A stretch of DNA of 64,000 nt, taken from positions 79,628 through 143,627 of the forward strand of contig JAPYMA010002492.1 of assembly GCA_035041965.1 (NCBI GenBank), in the 5' to 3' direction. This DNA comes from Anisakis pegreffii (Eukaryota; Nematoda; Chromadorea; Rhabditida; Anisakidae). This document shows, piece by piece, positions 33,956-47,800 of the stretch. Each line of letters begins with the position of its first letter. Position 1 is the stretch's first letter. The notes under the pieces are model-generated. The model searched no databases and was not told the origin of the DNA. It was given only the letters and a program-made list of their open reading frames with translations. A program made the position numbers and the translations under genes.

Positions 33956-36900
33956 AGTAAGCCATCGTATGAAGAGTGCACTTTTAGCAAATTGAAAGCG
34001 GAAATCAGTTTCTATTCTGCAGACTCCATCCTAAATCAGAACAAGAAATGTAACCAGGACGACCACAGCTTTCTTAACTTCCTAATCTCCACCACTTAAT
34101 CACCGTTGTTAATTTCCAAAGTGAAACGAAAAATCGCCCGTTTTCTTAATGCTTTCTTAAAACACCGATCTACCATCATTTAGATTGCATCTAACGGACT
34201 TCAGACAGACGCAGTTGTGTGATATTTCATGGAGGTTTATATCCCATGGGGAGCAATCATGATTTTGAGAGGCGTTTTGTCTACTCAAAAGTGTTTATGT
34301 TTTGTTGTTTATTTTCGACATCCTAACAAGCGAGTTGAGATTGCTTCAAAATGCGTTTAAATAGTGGGCGCTATAGGAGATAAACGGTGCATGAATGGAT
34401 CATTCAGATGGGATTATTATCAGCAATACGTTGGCTTAGTTTGTCAATGATGTGTTGTTGAGATTGGAGCAAGAAATTGCGAAAACACTTTGAAAGGATT
34501 CAAGCGAGTCAGTCATCCACTTCATTCGTTCGACTTGATCACAACATTGGATAACGGCGAATGGCTTTGAATCACTTCCACAAAGCGGCGCTTCACTGAA
34601 CCTGCCTGGCGGACTCTGCTGATTTGAAAACAAAATCCTTTCACACAGATGGATCTCGCTTCATCCAGATCTAATTGTGTGTGTGTTGTTTTTCTATTCG
34701 TTCCACTATGGTGATTTGATGTGATGATTGATGATGAGGAAAATTTAATTTTTGGTGTTTTGCTCGATAAAAATGATAACTAATTGAACGCATGCATCTT
34801 TCTTGTCCACTGATTTCAATCTCAATGTGAAATTCTCCTGTTTCCTTGTTTTTGAGCGGATGTTTTGCTGAGAAGATGATTAGTTAAACCTCAGCTTGTT
34901 AGCTTATTTGTTCATCGATTCGATGTGTCGTGCGTTCACTTCTAGTGTGCAATCCATGTGGGTTGATTTATTGCAATTTTGAGATGTGAAACGTTTGACA
35001 TTGGTTTCGTCATTAATCACTTTAACGTCTATCATGATGAAACACGCGAAAGATGAATTGGTTTGGAAAGAAATTCGAATTGACGTCACCCTTCATTGTT
35101 CTTAGCCGTCATGAAGAGTGATATGACACTGTGTGTCACGAAAAATGTCAAGCTTTTGCAATCACCACAGATTGGAATTGTGTGCATTTTGGCGCTGTGT
35201 CCCGAGACTTCAAACCGAACAATCCCAATTCATGAATACTTAATTAGGCTTAAGCCAAATCGCAACCTGCAGCCTGACTGAAGCTCAATAACATCAACAA
35301 CAATGGTATACCATTCGATTTTAGAATAGTGTACCAATAGCACTATCCGGTCGGATGCTCTACCACTGGATTATCGCACAGATCTTTCAAGTCTTTCACG
35401 TCATCTGTTCGAAAACCGAATAGTCTATCATTATCAGCGATAATTCATTCACTTCAAGCAATCGAAATAGCAGTGTTGAATGTGGTGGCTGGTATTGTGC
35501 GAATTCATGCGAATTGAACTGAATTCAATGGAGTCGAAGGCTGCAATTTACAAAGACGTTCACATTCACAAACTAATTTCATTGCTGCTGACTGCGTTTG
35601 GATATCAGAATCGATATTTTGTCCACGAAACGAACGACTGATTGAATGAGCGAATGAATGCTATCTTACGATGCTGGCTGTTGTATGCACGACGGATGAA
35701 GCGTGAATTGGGATACAATGAAAATTAAAACGAACGTCTATTGTTGTTGTATTCACAGCTTGCTTGCCAATTTCGAATGCTCCTCTCAATAGCGCTGCTG
35801 CACAATTATTCTGTTCTCATTTCATTTGATCCATCCATTAAAAAATGTACGTCTTACAACACTCATCTCCACTCTTTGTCGTCGTTTTTCCATCATACTC
35901 TTGGTCGTATCAGAATGGGATCTCACAATGTCGGTGCCATTTAGGGACCTGAACCGGTCCAAATCAAGCACCAAACGTTCCCAGTCTGCAATGCTTTCAT
36001 AAGATCACTGTTACGACGATCATTGTTCAGTCGATATCAAATTTCAACTTCAGTAAGTGTGGAACTCCTCATGAACGCAGTCACACTTCATACGACAAAT
36101 GTGATCTATAAATTTCTAGTAAGGGCAATTTATTTAGGAAATGGCTGGCTGGATTCGTCAACAGCTTATGGTGTCATATTTTTCGGAAGAATTTCGCAAT
36201 TGCTTAAATTGGAATACGTTCCAAAGAAGTGTTTTATTTCGCCTTCTATTTCGAAACATGAACACCACAAAAAATGCGAAAGAAAATTCGTCATTTCAAG
36301 ATAAACTTCATTGTTAGTCAGTTAAGATGCAGTGTGATATATATGGCCAGGCAAGACTTGGTACATTTCTTCTTTTGCATTTGCTAAACTCATTCATTTC
36401 AAATCTTCAATGCTGTCCACTTCTTTTTTTTTTTGCAATGATTGCTATGTGCGCATTGATACAGTGTTAGCAATTGAACAGCAATCAAACGTCTTTCCAT
36501 AGTTCAGCGCATTTATTCAACGTGGTGGTGATATATACTTACCAGTTTATTGCAATGCCTAAGGATGTGATGCATCGTGGATACTTTTGAGAAAAGATGT
36601 GATTTCATTGTGACCATTTTTCTGAAAGCTATTCTTTTGATTTTCCAAATTTTCAGAAATTCACTCAATCGTAAGCTTGAAATGGAATCTGCAATTCGTA
36701 TGACTTTAGGTTTTGAGCAATTCGTTGCTCTTCCAGTTAGTAACATCACTGTCAATCAAACTGAGTGTCAAGCTTGATGTCAAGAGCTTTCATGATCCAA
36801 TCTAACCGAACAGAATAACCATCGTACGAAAAAATTTCACAACTGCCAATGTTTGCACACCTGAGATTACGTCGCTATTAATGCGAACGACACATATCTC

Positions 36901-39163
36901 AAATATTTTATTTAGCTGTTGACTGCGTCATATTCCGATAAATATATCCCACAATCAATACTGCTTAATTGTTATTCGGTGGCATTGTAATGATAAACGA
37001 TGCTCTTGAATGTTTGCGTGTCATCCAAGCCGTTACATGAGTTCATGCCAAATCAGCTTATGCAATGAAAGCTTTCATATTTGGCCTAAAAATCGGTCGA
37101 GCGGAAGGTCATTACTGCTGAAAGTTGTTTACTGGATTCATATCTGTTAGCTTGATTCATTACGAATGCATTACTTTATAAAATTGCTAGTAATATTGAC
37201 GAGTTTTCTTAAAAACAATTTCTTTGTTTTCTTTCTAATACATTTCAACTATACGTTGTTCAGTGTTACTCTCCTGAAAGATATCTCAAAAGTACAAAGT
37301 CAGAGGCGTCAAAGTCTCCGTATGCACTCATATTTCACAATCTAATAATAGTAAAAGCAGTTCGTCATTTCCGAAATTCCACTCACCGTAGTCATCGAAT
37401 GTCATGCCATCGCTTATTATAAACACCGAATTCAAATAGCCATCATCATATTCGAGCCTAGTCTCATCTCATTATATGCTTCAAATTTTCTGAATTTGTT
37501 GCTCAAAAGATTTTTTGTATGAGAGCAGAATTTTTCAGATAATGAACGGCTTGAACAGGATCAGCATGTTCAATTTATCTGCCCGATTGATAAATGTTAC
37601 TCTTAGGTAGTGTGATATAGACGATATTTTCGTAACGTTTCATTGGATGGAACTCACGCAGAGTGGCTCATTTCATTTACAGTGGATGTTTATAATTTGA
37701 AAAAAAAGAAACTTTTTCATCAACATTTTCTGTCCCGGTCGACTGATTTCTTTGAATGTATCGGCCAACAGATTCCTTCAAAATCCAAACTCTTGCAGTT
37801 CGGCTGGACCGACAGCCAGAATTTTAGTGATCCTTACAATAAGTTGTCGTCGATCACTTGTTTATTCATAAGATCAAATCGTAAAGGTGCTGGAATTGAT
37901 TTGATGTGTATAAATGTTCGATTTAGAATCGAGCAAGCGTGAAAATCATCAGAAGCTTATTAGAATCAGGTGAATTATGTCAACAATGATTTCTCTGAAT
38001 TTATGATTTCAAAGTTCGAAAGCAAAAAAATACATTAGCATTACAATTCGAGAACGACAACAAAACAATCAATCAAGTGTTGCTCAGTTATTCATTCTTA
38101 TCCGTATTTTTTATGGAGATTTCAATTTATTCTTCTCTTCGAGGAATTCAATGCATTCTTGGTTTGGAATTGTCAATCTCTGATTTCCGCTCACACATTT
38201 TCTGTGGAAGCAATTGTTGTTCGACGTGAATGATCCATAGGTTTTCGGTGAAATTGACTTAAAATTGTTAAATTTTTCAAGAATAATCACCGTTTGTTCA
38301 GTATTTGTTATTAAATGCTCAGTGGATCTTAAGTGATGCCTGGTGATGATGCCTTTAACTTTTTACTGCCAACTTTATGATAGATTATTTTCGTTCATTT
38401 CGCACCATTATTAATCACTTCTACGATATCTTCGTATGATTTATGTTAGTCATTTTTTGGCTGCTGTTGATTTAGCTGATCGTCATGAGGGGTAAACGGG
38501 GAGCCAGAAAAACATCCTCATGGCGATATCGTCAGTTCAAACGAGAACGATTGCTTTGAAATCGCATAGAGATTCCGAAATTCCTTTTCATTTGTACGAT
38601 TTCTTGCCTTTTACACTATCCGTTGTCGTAAAGAAACTGAAATTTCTTTCATTGTCTTCATTGTTTATGAGCAAAACCCTCCGGAATCTCCAAAACATTA
38701 TAGCGATGTTAAGAACAGATCATGATATAGTCGAAATCATAGGTATGTTCGTATTTGCCAACTGGATTTTGTTTTGGAATAGATTTGAGCGATTCCTTGT
38801 GAAATGAAAGCTCCCTCTGGAAATCATGCATAAGATCGAGTGAATGCGATTGGTCTGTTGTCATTAAAAATGCATTAAGAACACTAATTGTACGGAATTC
38901 TTACTCAAAATGACATACATACATCACTCTATATTTGTCATCGCCATATCGTCATTAACGGAAGTAATTTGTCGTTCCGATAAGCGTTCTGTGACATCAA
39001 TTATGATGTTATTTCAGCGATGATCTAGTATCTGTATTTGTTGCTGTTGCTAAAAGATATTCACCTCAACATTCACTCGCAACAAAGTACTCAGCCTCAA
39101 AGAAATTAATCCTCCTTCATGACAAAGTGCAATAAAATTATTGTGAATCGGTGAGAAATTATT

Positions 39164-39240
39164 TTTTTGGGAATGAAAATTTTTGGGAATTTTTGGGAAT
39201 GATGAAATTTGGGAATGAAATTTTTTTGGGAATGAAACTA
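39164..39240 (+). repeat. Minisatellite of TTTTTGGGAATGAAA-like units
   Basis: Five imperfect repeats of a 10-18 bp unit built on TTTGGGAATGA. Units vary mainly in the length of the T run. Confidence 0.7.
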
Positions 39241-41755
39241 AACGTAAAATTTAATCAGTTTCCTTGTGATGTCTTGAAGACATTCGAAAAATTTGGAATA
39301 ATTGAACAGACGAACGTGTTCTATTGGATTGGCAAGAGAAAATTAAGTGAAAAGTTTAGTTTGTGTTCAGTTGTTCTAAGCAAATCCTTATGAGACAAAT
39401 GGATGCGTTTTCCTATTCAAAACGAACCGAAAAAAATGAGACTAAAAAATCTCAAATAGATCATGTTAGCGAACGACATGCAGAAAATTGTTTCATGGTT
39501 GTTTGAAGCGTATGTGTGGACGGAATTTCAATGAGTTTGGGGATTAGATGAGGAAACAATGAGGGACTGAACGTTAGCAAAACTTGAAATGCAATAAGGG
39601 AATAACTTCAAAACTATCACCACGATTGCAATTTCGATAACTTATAAAAACAAGTAAAGGCTGGTTGGTGATATACCATCCGTATCCATGCATACCATGC
39701 AACACGTCCAAGTCTTCTATTCACACTATCTGCTGGATATTTGAGAAGAAAGCACGATTTGAACATTAATTAGAGACAATTGAAAATGATGAAATTTCAC
39801 TGTGACTGGATCATCACTTGGTGCTATTCAGAGGAAATACGTTAGTGAGCTCAATCGTATCTTTGCTTTTTATAATTGATAGGTTCCCGAAGTTGGAACG
39901 AGATGCGGAGAAGAAATGTCAACGTAAGCTATCGTCGAATCTACGATAGAAATTCGTTCATAGTAATTGTTAACAAATGCAAAATTCGATGTTCAGTGCA
40001 CACATTGTAATGAATGTTTCATTAGTCCATTCATTTGAGCAGTAATAATCGCATTCAAAGGATTCATTTGGCTTAGGCTTACTTAATGCCATATTGCTTA
40101 ATAATTCAGTGAAAATGGACGTTTTCGTTTGAAGTTAAATTGATTAACGCCTGTCAATGCACAGCTATCCATGTTTCCACCGTGCATGCTACGTATCTTC
40201 CGTTGTAAGCAATGATCGATTAGAATATTTCTAGATGTCCGGAAAAATGTTACGAATGAAAATTTTCGAGAGAGCAAAAGCATATATTGTATGTGATCAA
40301 TCAGTTTGAGAGGGATTTTTAGAGTTCAACTCATGCAAATTTGGTACGGTTCTAGAGCTTCCAAGTCTGAAAGCTGCTTCGAAGCAGATAAGTTTAGTCA
40401 GGCCTAGAAAATGTGGCCGTCATCATCATAAAGAATCACTGAGAAGCACTCCATCCGACGGACGTTTCAAGCAGTTTCTGATATCACATTCTGTGCAGTG
40501 GACAGTTGAATAAATATTATTTGTCGATTGGGTGAACACTTTAAAACAGAGAGAGAGAGCAAAAGCTAAGATCTGTGAAGCTGGAAAGCTCTCTAAATCT
40601 CCTTATAATAAGATTTTCAAGTGTTCCAATAGTACGATTATATCGTTTTTGCGTAATTTATTTCGTGCCTTTCAAGAGACCGCTGACTACATCCTACTGT
40701 CAAATTGTATATTTTAGCGTAAAATCTTGACTTATGGGTTTGAACTTACCTTAAGAATATCAACATTTGACTTGACTGTTTCTCTTTCTTCCCTGCCAAC
40801 CAAATGAGTAGATAATGAAATTCTGGCGAATGCATGTGTCCGAAAGCCAAACGTATCATCGATCAGAACAGTTTAGAAGGTTATCTTCGGTTGTGGATAA
40901 TTCTGTCGATTATTCAATAGAAGATGCAATTGACAGCAGTGATCAATCAAATGCTATACGAAGAATGCGGAGAGTAGAAAAAGGCCTCGTACATTTCATA
41001 GGCGTTCTCGTATTAATAGACACTCGAAAATTATGCGCATTCTCGTCTCTTGCTTAATTTATTAGCCGTCGACATTGGCTTAACATAATCTATTAGCGTA
41101 AATTTTTCCATGCACATATGGCTATAGAGAAATGGCACATGAAGAAAACATTTATTGAAAGTGTTGAGCTGTTTAATGAATCTCTTTGCATTCATCATGT
41201 AGTTGTTATAATTGCAAATGCTAATGTTCTAGTCGATCTGGAGCGAAAATTTTAAAAAATTTCCGACATTTTGAACACTGATTTGAGGGAGCGTCGTGAT
41301 TACAGCGATACAAATACGATTTTCACGACTACAGGACAAAATGATTTTGAGATCGTTTGTGAACACCGATGATAAATCGTTTGTTTTTTCTCAGTTTTTG
41401 CAGTTAGATGAGCAGAACTAAATGCATTGTCAAATCGAGCATTTGCTTTGCAAATCCTTTTAACTCGTATAATTTTCTGGCTTCCGAGCATCCATATGAA
41501 TCTAAACAAGCACTTTACTTGTGTATTAGATTGAATGTTGTCACAATATGGTGATAAGTTCCGTTCGCGAATAAAAAAGTTTTCACTGGATCATTGGTGT
41601 GTATGAGAGATTCATTCGTGTTGTTGTTCGTGTCGATAATTGAATCTGTGAACGCGTCAATCTTGATTAAAAATTAACGAAAACGCAATAATGTTCAACA
41701 ATTACAGCAACGTACGCGCCCTTAAGGCGGCCGTATAATTCGAAGAGAGCTAAAA

Positions 41756-41827
41756 ATGGCAGCTAACGGAGACATACCGGAATCGCTCGAAGAGATCAAT
41801 CTGAAAATGAACGCAACCACAGATGAG
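41756..41827 (+). CDS. ric-4: ric-4 alternative first exon 1a
   Basis: Encodes [20 protein letters not shown] then TTDE, ending at GAG/GTTAGC in phase 0. ELEEM-type residues followed by a switch into the SLEATRR helix match the start of canonical SNAP-25, so the short isoform is the conventional one. It lies 6.6 kb upstream of exon 2, implying its own promoter near 41.7 kb. Confidence 0.85.
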
Positions 41828-44800
41828 GTTAGCCTTCAGTACTTCAGAAACTATTTCGAAACCATTCAGAATGCTATCAGTAAAGAATTGTAGCTGCGGA
41901 CAATTGAATTGAGCGTTTAATCACGAAGAAGTACCTAGAACGTCCAGGACTGTGCACTCAACTCGTAACTGGGATGTGCCTCTAGATCTTACTATGTTTC
42001 TGAGGTTTCTACCTCAACGTCTAGGCTTTGATCAACGTCGAAACCCTATCACTGTGTTCCAAACCCTATCACCGTACTATGATGTTTTCATTGGAAAATG
42101 TGCATTTGAAAGAAAAATGTTGATTTTGAGGAAATGAGCTTGAATATCAGTTCAATAATACCGTCTAATCATAGACATGGTTTTTAATCTACTCAAAATT
42201 GCCTGCCAAATGAACAAGAAAATCCACTCAAGCGAAAAAATGCTGATTTGGTGTAGTCACAAGAATTTTTCCGTAGCTCATAATGCATCACCAATGCATA
42301 GTCCAACATTCTGCATTCGCCGAAAAATTACACTCAACATTATGTTCCTGATGTTTACGATTGGATGACCATCGGAAAGAAATGATTGCCTCTGAAAACA
42401 AAAACAGGAGAAATTTTAGTGATTTATTCGGATTTGATGATGCGAACAAATGCTTAATGATTGTTGCGTTATGCAAATCAAATGAGGTGAACAATAAATC
42501 ACTCGTCTTAATAATAATTGTTATGGTAATGAGCTACGGTGCTTAAAGTGCTTAAAGTGTGCCGAAAGCTTGTCGCCGACGAGCAAAGAGCTTGTCGACT
42601 GGGTGTGTTTGTGTGTGTGTGTGATCATGCCTCGAATTATATTCGCTATGTTAATGGAGCGATAATCGTTGTGCTTTGCGCATTCGTCTAACGAACCAAT
42701 ACGTCACCCAAATAGCCCTTACATACACATCGAATGCAGCAACAGCAGCAGCAGCAGCAGCAGCAACATCATCAAATACCCTTTGCCTGACGGTTTTCAT
42801 TCACGAATCATCACATTTGACTTCGGCCTAATTCACTGGCAAACGACCGAGCGACAGACCGACCATCATCCATCTCATCCATTCATTTTGTTTAGTGCAA
42901 CTTGAAGATGCTGCAAATGCAACTGAACTTGACGCTTCAAGCGCATCACCAACTATAAATAATTTCACCTTATCAAATTTCATTTTTTCAAATTTGCCGA
43001 ATATTTCCATCAATATCAATGAACAGCTCTCAATTGAATGTCTCGTTCAGCACAAGCATCATGCAAACGGAACAATTGGCATGGCTTGAATTGGCTTGAT
43101 CGAGTTTGTCAAGTGATCGTTATGTTTCGCCGTTGTTCCCCATTTCGAAACGTTATTTTCATTTTTACACTCAATCACTGGTCATTTTCAGTTTCAAAGC
43201 CACGTTTGATAAACCTGGGTAACCTCCCTCCTAGAATTGATCATCCATTCGAACTGAGCTGACGGTTTTGACAGATTCTCTTAGTTTCACTAGAACTAAT
43301 TAGCGGTCAGCACTGAAAATGACTACGGCGCTTCTACGTGCCGAACTTGCGATGTGGGAGGACTGAGTAGCTTATTTTGATTTCAGAACGAAATCAGGAT
43401 GGAACATCATGAATTTTGAATGAAACTTACCGTATCGTATCGTCTCTATCGCTCAAGTCTTTCGACAATCGTTCACAACCTCATAGATCGAACAATTTTG
43501 ATAGCAATGACTCCAAATCGAACCTAGTCATGGGCAACCTCATCACTGAATCTTATCAACTAATAATCACTTAATTCCAACTTAAAAATTGATTGATCGT
43601 GCTCATGCAAAGCTTTTATTCGCATCATTTATTTTGTGGATCGCACGTGACTGTTCAGTTTAACATTTGTCAAAAAATGAACCATGCACGGCATATGACA
43701 ATAATATGACGTTTTGTATGTTCACGAAAATTTTTTTGGCGGAGAAGTGGGTGTAAAATTGCTTAACATGACGAAATAATCACATCTCCGCACACATAAT
43801 TTCACCTGACCACACCGTAATCTAGCAGGCAAATTCGTGACCCATCACATGTTCTCAGCGCAGATTTATGTCAGCAATTACAACTCGTTGATAAAGCCTT
43901 TCAAAAATCGCTTCATAACGTTTCCAAATTGCTCATGTCGTTCGTTCCTGACATCAGAATAGATTTGCTTGCCTTAACGATACTGTGTTCAACACGACCA
44001 CTCTCCTATCGGATAATGAATTCTTATCAGCGAATATGTGAGCGCTGATAGCGATATGTTATCCAATAACAGAGCTTTGCTGATCACTTGTAAGGTTTTA
44101 GAACTGGAATTTTTCTTAGAAGCCTTGTTAATTGCGTTTGAGAACCGGAAGAAGACTTGAAATCGCAATAGATCTTATTTTTCCACACATGTCACTCGTT
44201 AATGAATGTTTTTCTTCGAGCATTTATTGATTTTGCATCACTTCAGTTGTCATCTATCTTCTGATGTGTAGTAGGCTCAACGAAATGCAGAAAACTCACT
44301 CCAATTACTTTTACAAATTACTTTACTTCTGAAAAATATTCCAGAGAACAGTTTCAAAAAGTTTGAAACCTATTTTCATAAGATTTTGTGCAAAAATTAT
44401 CATTTTGCTGACTGAATTTATTGTTAGCAATACAGCGAAATCCCACTGGAAGTAGTGAACGGATTTGTGTAACTTAAAGTAATTTGAATAATCATTATCA
44501 TTTTCATATTGCAAGGGTTCGAGGGAGAGTGGTATTATCCCTGATTCCATTTCTAAACTGTCATAATCGATTATTTCTTATCTTTTGTTATCTCTACCTC
44601 AGTGGTATGGCTCAGCTTAACTTCAGTCGTATTCAACTATTGCTATGCCAGGATCACATTCTAGTTTAGTCCCGCTGCAAGGCAATAATGCATTCATTAC
44701 GTTACGATTGTATACGCATGTGTTTCAATAAATCTATCATGACAATGAGGCACAACAACAACACCATGCAAAGCAGAATATTCTTATTATTATGATCATT

Positions 44801-47800
44801 ATGGCAGTCTTTGACTAATTAGTTTTTGTCGTAAATAATGACGTTTCATGTGCCTTCCATTGCGTGTAATCCCATTCTTTGTAGTTCGTCTCATACTCCT
44901 ACATCTAATTCCATTTTAAGCATATAATATGCTGACACGTTTCGTATCTTATATCTAACACATGCTCATTTCTAAAAGAAAATATGATTCGTGATCGTGC
45001 TTTATCTGAATTCTATGATGATTTAATTTGAACGATAATAATCTGGGTAATGTTGATAGTGAAAATGACATTCAATGTCAACAATAAGTTAGAGCCATTG
45101 TTACGGCGAATCTGAGTACTTATGTGGAGGACACGTGGGACTTCATTAGCAAACATCTATAGACTCACTGTACTTCGGAACATTTGTTAATGACTGTTAA
45201 AATTGCCTGCTGGTCTTCATTCTATCGAGGGATTTATCGGCTCGTTAAGTATTTAACAAAAAGTTGATGAACAAGCTTCATTTATCTGTTCCTTGTAAAT
45301 AACTTTTAGAGATCACTTGAATGCGTACTATCAGACGGTTCAGTCGTTCTCGATTCGATGTCGTTAGACATCGTCTGCAATACCGTAGTTTGTAGAACAG
45401 ATTATAGAACCAGCTCACTTATAACTTGCGCTTTCTTGTTGAGAAAAATGAGCATGACATTAGGCGATATTGCTTATTATTTGACTACCAAGCAAGATGT
45501 ACTTTCATTCATTTCGTTGGGCATAGTTTCACTTTCACGGTTTCTTCAATGAATGCACCCATTCAAACAGTTGACACACATTGTGTTCTCATTTTGTTGA
45601 GGATTTTTTGCTGGGGATTAATGAATGAAGCAGCCGATGATCCCACTGCGTTTATCCATCATCACATTTTGTTCAACACCATCATTATTCTCACCCAAAA
45701 GAAAGACACCCAAACGAAGAAAAATTCTAATCAACAATGTATCACATTCATTAGCAGATGTGGCCATTTCCTTGTGTGAACGACTATTCATTAAGCGATT
45801 GAATTGTCAACTGTTATACACGGTCAAATGATAGGTTCCGTACATAGGTTACACAGTCACGCTATTACTTAAAAATTATTTCCAGGAAGTTTAAAATGAT
45901 GTGCTTGAGGTATAATACTTTTCACGATTTGCATTTCGTAGGAAATTTCATGTTTCGAAAACATCACAGTTTCATTCACGGAAACGTCAGCTGTGTGTTC
46001 TTGAATCCATGACATCACCTAATCCATTCCATTGATTGAGGTATTAATTCGAGAAGTATTAAAAGAATTTCTATGCTTCCTCGTGAGTAGTTTCTCCGTC
46101 AGATGGCTTCAAATAAATTCAGAGTATGATTTGCCAAGTGGCAAAAAATCATCAGCACTCAGTCAATCAATTGTTCGTGCCGCAAGTAATTGATCATCAA
46201 TTTGATCATATTTTTAAAGATGTTCAGCAAGAATTTTTCTGAATGGATTACCGAGCCACCTTCTTGTTTATTAGTTTTTCCATGCACATCGGTGAGCATT
46301 TCGTGATGAGTATGAGTGGGTTCGATGAACACAATGAAGCCTACATCGACAAAGGCGAACGCATGAAGTATGGCATAAAGCATTCAAAGTATAGACGAAC
46401 AAAACGAGGCTTGCTTGAATAGCGTGATCAGCAACTTTTATTTATTCCATGGAAAGTTCGATTATCGCTTTCATATGATGTTGTCTTTCCTTACCAGTAC
46501 CCGTATCTGGTGAAGCTTAGTTACGGCTCAGTTAATGATATTGATGTCTTCATTGTAATTTTGATTTTCTCCACCTTCAATTGATAATTATTCAGAAACT
46601 TTGCTCCTATCTTCAAACATCTCTTGCTCAAAAAGTTTTTTTTTTTCTGGATCCGTAACTCCTTCATATCCACAGAATGTATGAAAGAACGTCTTCTGCA
46701 GAACGCTCACGTTCCTCATTGACCAGTTCTAGAAGTATTCATTCGAAGTTCCTCTTTCATATATTCTTTCGATAGTGAGATGTATAATTGTCGTACTAAG
46801 CACCATACTGAAAGCTATGCTGTCAGTTTCGTCAATATTGAAGCATGTTGACTTGAAGAGAGTGTTTGCAAAATCATTTTTGTTCGATGTGTCCAAGTCA
46901 AAGTCGGATTCGTATCGATCATTCGCATAAATTCTTTGTGTATCGAGTATGTGATATTGATAATTCACAACACACGAAATATTATAGTCAAGCTGAATTC
47001 GGTTAACAATTGAAGTGGACGCATTCAACAATATCATTGATTGAACCGAAGAATCAGCTTCTGATGTTGACTGTTCGCTGGAATGTGGTAACGAAACTCG
47101 TGAAATGCGAAGAAGAAGAAGAGACAAGAGCAGAAGCAATTGAATGCTAATGGGTGTTGTTTTGTTGAGTTAATAGATCGACGCTTATAACTCATAAGCA
47201 TATGAATACTTGATGAATTGTTTTGGTGTAAGTGTTTTGCACAAGAAGAGTGAACAACCGAAGCAATTGCTGAGTAGTCACAGAAGGTACCTGAGAGGAT
47301 GTCAAGCACATCACCTTCGAAACGTTACCCTCGACCGGTTTTCAAAGATTGTGCCGACGGATCGGTCGAGTACAATGGCGTGGTACTACCGGGCGATATG
47401 TCCGATAAGCTCAAAGAACTCAACGTTTTCATTGACAGCGCAGCCACTGAAGTAATTCCTTTCCATTCACCGTTCAGGTTTTCCTATCACTTCAAGCTTC
47501 TAAAATGATAACAATACCATATTGTTATCATTCAATTCATTTGATCATCTTTACAAGCTTTTATCGATAACTAACTAAATGAGTTGAATGCACATATCAG
47601 AAAGCTTCTTCTCAGTTGGCCTTTCCGCTCATAACTTCACGATTGATAGAGCTCATGGACTTCTTCTTTCGAAACGTGCCATCAGCTTATAGGCACTGTT
47701 ATCTTCTATTATCCGGTGTAAAATGAGCGAACGTTGTTTTCAATGTTACGGTTTTGTTGAGTGTCATTTTATTGATATTCACAGATCAAAGGTGCGTTTA

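Larger units (their letters stand above)
29167..41755. other. 12.6 kb gene-poor region upstream of ric-4
   Basis: AT-rich, with no gene I can support. It holds poly-T runs (30,730; 36,425), a GT/CA-rich and ATGCA-rich stretch (30,310-30,440), palindromes around 32.4-32.8 kb, one isolated exon-like segment at 33.8 kb and a short tandem repeat at 39.2 kb. Being next to a neuronal gene, it may contain distant regulatory elements; that is inference. Confidence 0.5.

Noticed and set aside
35305..35388. tRNA-like sequence on the minus strand (CCAGTGGTAGAGCATCCGAC resembles a D-arm).
   Set aside because: The T-arm and acceptor stem do not pair; at best it is a tRNA-derived remnant. A 14 bp palindrome (AATGGTATACCATT) lies in its 3' part.
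45426..45779. 117-codon plus-strand frame in the ric-4 intron.
   Set aside because: No ATG, no domain, no clear splice sites; length alone is not enough.
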